Source of the DNA: a bacterium | GTDB taxonomy: Bacteria > Electryoneota > Electryoneia > Electryoneales > Electryoneaceae | Direction of reading: 5' to 3' | NCBI GenBank assembly: GCA_020444265.1 | Contig: JAHLLH010000001.1 | Location: 682,001-746,000 of the forward strand | DNA length: 64,000 bases | Shown: positions 61,648-64,000 of the stretch, piece after piece | How the letters are laid out: the number at the start of each line of letters is the position of its first letter | Position numbering within the stretch: position 1 is the first letter of the stretch | Translations under genes and position numbers: made by a program | The notes under the pieces: generated by a model | Seen by the model: only the letters and a program-made list of their open reading frames with translations | The model's database searches: none | Told to the model about the DNA's origin: nothing

Positions 61648-63864
61648 ATGACTGCAAAGCTGGATACTCCCCTTCCACCAATCGAGCGCGCCTCCCTTGA
61701 CCGGGACAACCGTATCGTCCTTCTTTTCTCGCAGGCATTCCAGGGCACTCCCGAGCTGTCAAGGTTTTGTATTACGCCCGACGTTCCGCTAAAAACAGTC
61801 CGTCAGGACAGCCATCGCAGACTAACGCTGATCGGTGGCCCGTTCGACAGAAAGCAGCCCCACTTCATCAACATCGACAAGCAACAAGCAGTCCCAGTCC
61901 TCCCAGATGGGATCCTGGACAGTTGCACGACCGATGCTCCGATGGGCCTGACCTGGTCAAACAAGGGTGCGATCCTGCGTTTCTTTGCACCGCGTGCGCG
62001 GGAAGTCGATCTGCTTCTTTACACATCCACCACTGAGGATGCGATCACCACGCTGCCAATGACCGAGGAATCGACGACCGGTTGCTGGATAGCTGATACG
62101 GATCAGCTAAAGCCTGGCATGCTCTATGGGTACCGTGTACGGGGCACGAATCTTGAACAGGGTGTGGAAGAGCTGATTTTTGCAGATCCGTATGGCTGGG
62201 CCATCGCGAAAAAGGATGCCTGGCCCCGTCCCTCGCTAACTGTTGCCCATGACCCCGCCCTGCTTAGGCTGCCTCCAGCAACGCATGTCACTCATCCTTC
62301 TCGTCAACTGATCATCTATGAAGCTCATCTAAGGGATGCGACTCGTCTGGATGATCAGCTTGAAGCCACGCTGCGGGGTAGCTATCCGGGTGCAGCGGAT
62401 CCGGAACGTTCTCGATTTCTCAGCCACTTGAAACGTCTCGGTGCCAATACAGTTGAATGGCTGCCCTTGCAGGATTATGACTACCACGAACCGCCCTATA
62501 CTCCTACGGGCGGGATAAACGATTGGAACCCGACAGCCGTCAATCATTGGGGTTACATGCCCGCTTACTACTTTGCCCCCGAGGCGAGATATGCAAGCCG
62601 TGGTGGACAAGGGACAACCGCTGGTTGGATCGGTACGAATGCCCGTCAAATCCTTGAAACTCGGCAACTGGTGCAAGCCTGCCATAACCAAGGCATAGCA
62701 GTCATCCTCGATGTGGTCTACAATCATGTAGCTCAGTACGGAGAAAACCCGCTACGACAAATCGACCCCCACTATTTCCTGCGGCATGATGGAAAGGGTA
62801 ATCGTCTCGGGTACAGCGGCTGCGGAAACGATCTTGCTACAGAAAGACCGATGGTGCGCAGGCTGATCGTTGACTCCCTCAAACACTGGATGACCTTCTA
62901 CGGAATCGATGGCTTCCGCTTCGACCTGGCAGGGCTCATCGACGAGGGCACACTTGACTCGATCAGCAACGAACTGCGTGCCATCTACCCCGAGGTTCAC
63001 CTTATCGCAGAACCCTGGGGGGGCCTGTATGACAAGTCAAGATTCGTTCGACGCAACTGGGCAAGCTGGAACGACCATTTTCGTGATGGATTACGTGGGT
63101 TCGAACCGATCCACTCAAAAACATGGCTGTTCCAACAGGGATATTCCGACATTCTGCGGCACTTGAAAGGTGACCGTATTGAGGAGGGTGGGCCATTTAA
63201 GGAGGCATCACAAACTGTCAACTATCTCGCTTGCCATGACGGCTACACACTCCCTGATTTCATACGCTTGGCGAATGGCGATGCAAAACCCGGCGAGACC
63301 TTCTCAGATCAGGAGGATGTACCGCTAAGCAGCATGAGCCTCGCCACCCTCCGTCTCGCTTTCCTGCTACTTCTCACTTCGCGCGGAATGGTGATGATTC
63401 ACCAGGGAGACGAGTGGGCGCGTGCAAAACGGATCGATGGTCCGTCCGAAAAAGCAGGTATGCTGGACCATGACAGCTACAACCGGGATGACCGAACCAA
63501 TTGGATCGACTGGATTTCACTGGAAGAACACCCGGATCGTCAAGCGCTGGTGGATTATATCGGCCAGCTCGCCAGGATTCGCTTAAACCATCCCAGCCTC
63601 ACCACCAGTCGCCCCGAAAACCTCTCTCTGCTCCCGAGCCCCTCTCCACGAGCTTTTGGATACCGTACCACTGTCGCCTCGGATAGTTGTATTGTCCTCG
63701 CGAACTCGTTGCGCAGGGATGAGGTAACCTTCCCTTTGCCTGCGGGAAGCTGGAAAATCCTTGCAGGTGCAGAGACAGCGGATGCCAAAAGAGGTATCTC
63801 GGGTGTTCTGGAAAGAAAAATCAGCCTCCCACCTCAGTCCGGAATGATCCTCACAGCAGTCTGA
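61648..63864 (+). CDS. Glycogen debranching / isoamylase-type GH13 enzyme
   Basis: 738 residues. An N-terminal carbohydrate-binding-like region (about 100-200, GAILRFFAPRAREVDLLLY, YGYRVRGTN) precedes the TIM barrel. Catalytic residues are seen as D426 (GFRFDLAGLID), E455 (LIAEPWGG) and D531 (ACHDGYTLPDF). DVVYNHVAQYG is the first GH13 block. The layout fits pullulanase/GlgX/isoamylase enzymes that cut alpha-1,6 bonds in glycogen. No secretion signal is visible, so a cytoplasmic storage role is likely. Only 136 bp remain to its right in the window. Confidence 0.9.
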   Translation: MTAKLDTPLPPIERASLDRDNRIVLLFSQAFQGTPELSRFCITPDVPLKTVRQDSHRRLTLIGGPFDRKQPHFINIDKQQAVPVLPDGILDSCTTDAPMGLTWSNKGAILRFFAPRAREVDLLLYTSTTEDAITTLPMTEESTTGCWIADTDQLKPGMLYGYRVRGTNLEQGVEELIFADPYGWAIAKKDAWPRPSLTVAHDPALLRLPPATHVTHPSRQLIIYEAHLRDATRLDDQLEATLRGSYPGAADPERSRFLSHLKRLGANTVEWLPLQDYDYHEPPYTPTGGINDWNPTAVNHWGYMPAYYFAPEARYASRGGQGTTAGWIGTNARQILETRQLVQACHNQGIAVILDVVYNHVAQYGENPLRQIDPHYFLRHDGKGNRLGYSGCGNDLATERPMVRRLIVDSLKHWMTFYGIDGFRFDLAGLIDEGTLDSISNELRAIYPEVHLIAEPWGGLYDKSRFVRRNWASWNDHFRDGLRGFEPIHSKTWLFQQGYSDILRHLKGDRIEEGGPFKEASQTVNYLACHDGYTLPDFIRLANGDAKPGETFSDQEDVPLSSMSLATLRLAFLLLLTSRGMVMIHQGDEWARAKRIDGPSEKAGMLDHDSYNRDDRTNWIDWISLEEHPDRQALVDYIGQLARIRLNHPSLTTSRPENLSLLPSPSPRAFGYRTTVASDSCIVLANSLRRDEVTFPLPAGSWKILAGAETADAKRGISGVLERKISLPPQSGMILTAV

Positions 63865-64000
63865 TTCTTGCAGTTCTAACACTGCCGCATGCGTAAGACA
63901 ATTACGTGTAATTCTGTAATTTCATCTATTTGGTTTTATTTACCTTGCCAGTCAAAAACGTCTCCAACAAAACCCTAACAAGTTGACTTCGATGGCTTGC

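Noticed and set aside
63900-63913. AATTAC-GT-GTAATT inverted repeat at the right end
   Set aside because: Short and AT-rich; no gene next to it in the window, so an operator role cannot be supported.

Overview
The window reads as a chromosome segment of an uncultured or little-studied bacterium of the FCB (Fibrobacterota-Chlorobiota-Bacteroidota) neighbourhood, probably a candidate phylum. This placement is an inference. It rests on the combination of a full bacillithiol operon, HpnC/HpnD-type squalene synthesis genes, secreted proteins with C-terminal sorting-type domains (PNPFNP / YNxLGQxV), an Ig-like 'GPPSGGPxDxxPP' lipoprotein, an alternative GlmU-family protein, a stressosome and flagellins. 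By eye most of the sequence is about 55-60% G+C. Genes are dense, with many ATGA or GTGA stop/start overlaps. No rRNA, tRNA, CRISPR array, transposase or integrase was seen.

Layout. 1-5113 (minus): start of methylmalonyl-CoA mutase, meaB, a Crp/Fnr regulator, a small conserved protein, mannose-1-phosphate guanylyltransferase and an Ig-like lipoprotein. 5232-12703 (plus): a methyltransferase, bshC-bshB1-bshA (complete bacillithiol synthesis), phosphomannomutase/phosphoglucomutase, hpnC and hpnD. 12706-18369: DUF554 protein, LMW phosphatase, PlsC-like acyltransferase, SpoIID protein, CPBP protease, TrmH-type RNA methylase. 18541-24501 (plus): DUF92 protein, M1-like peptidase lipoprotein, DUF2007 protein, enolase, FtsB-like protein, methyltransferase. 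24576-28223 (minus): M23 peptidase, SPOR protein, secreted metalloprotease. 28424-33421 (plus): dihydrouridine synthase, then a stressosome operon (RsbS, RsbT, GAF-STAS RsbR-like protein, ATPase-SpoIIE fusion) ending in a histidine-kinase dimerisation-domain-only protein and a lone receiver domain.

33749-38633: giant ELWxxDGT-repeat secreted protein and acetyl-CoA synthetase. 39270-41691 (minus): two short flagellins flanking a MerR regulator, with a clear sigma-28 promoter upstream of the second. 42178-50938: DinB protein, SDR, outer-membrane barrel, Crp/Fnr regulator, beta-hydroxyacid dehydrogenase, DAACS symporter, DUF423, M61 peptidase, GlmU-family protein. 51119-52214 (plus): HU protein, a selenoprotein of the SelW/Rdx family, and a Nudix hydrolase. 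52836-61393 (minus): propionyl-CoA carboxylase beta, an AT-rich two-gene island (DUF262 protein plus nucleotidyltransferase-fold protein), VWA membrane protein, TsaD, CdaR/YbbR protein, and an alpha/beta-hydrolase whose nucleophile serine is an alanine. 61648-63864: glycogen-debranching/isoamylase-type GH13 enzyme.

Most notable items: (1) an unflagged selenoprotein gene at 51471-51698, with an in-frame TGA at the U of a CxxU motif and a SECIS-like hairpin just downstream; (2) the AT-rich DUF262 + nucleotidyltransferase pair, a candidate defence or conflict module; (3) a stressosome coupled to a kinase fragment that lacks its own ATPase domain; (4) an apparent pseudo-hydrolase in the tsaD operon. 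Bacillithiol and the SelW-like protein both point to thiol redox control. The mutase, MeaB and propionyl-CoA carboxylase beta point to a methylmalonyl-CoA route.
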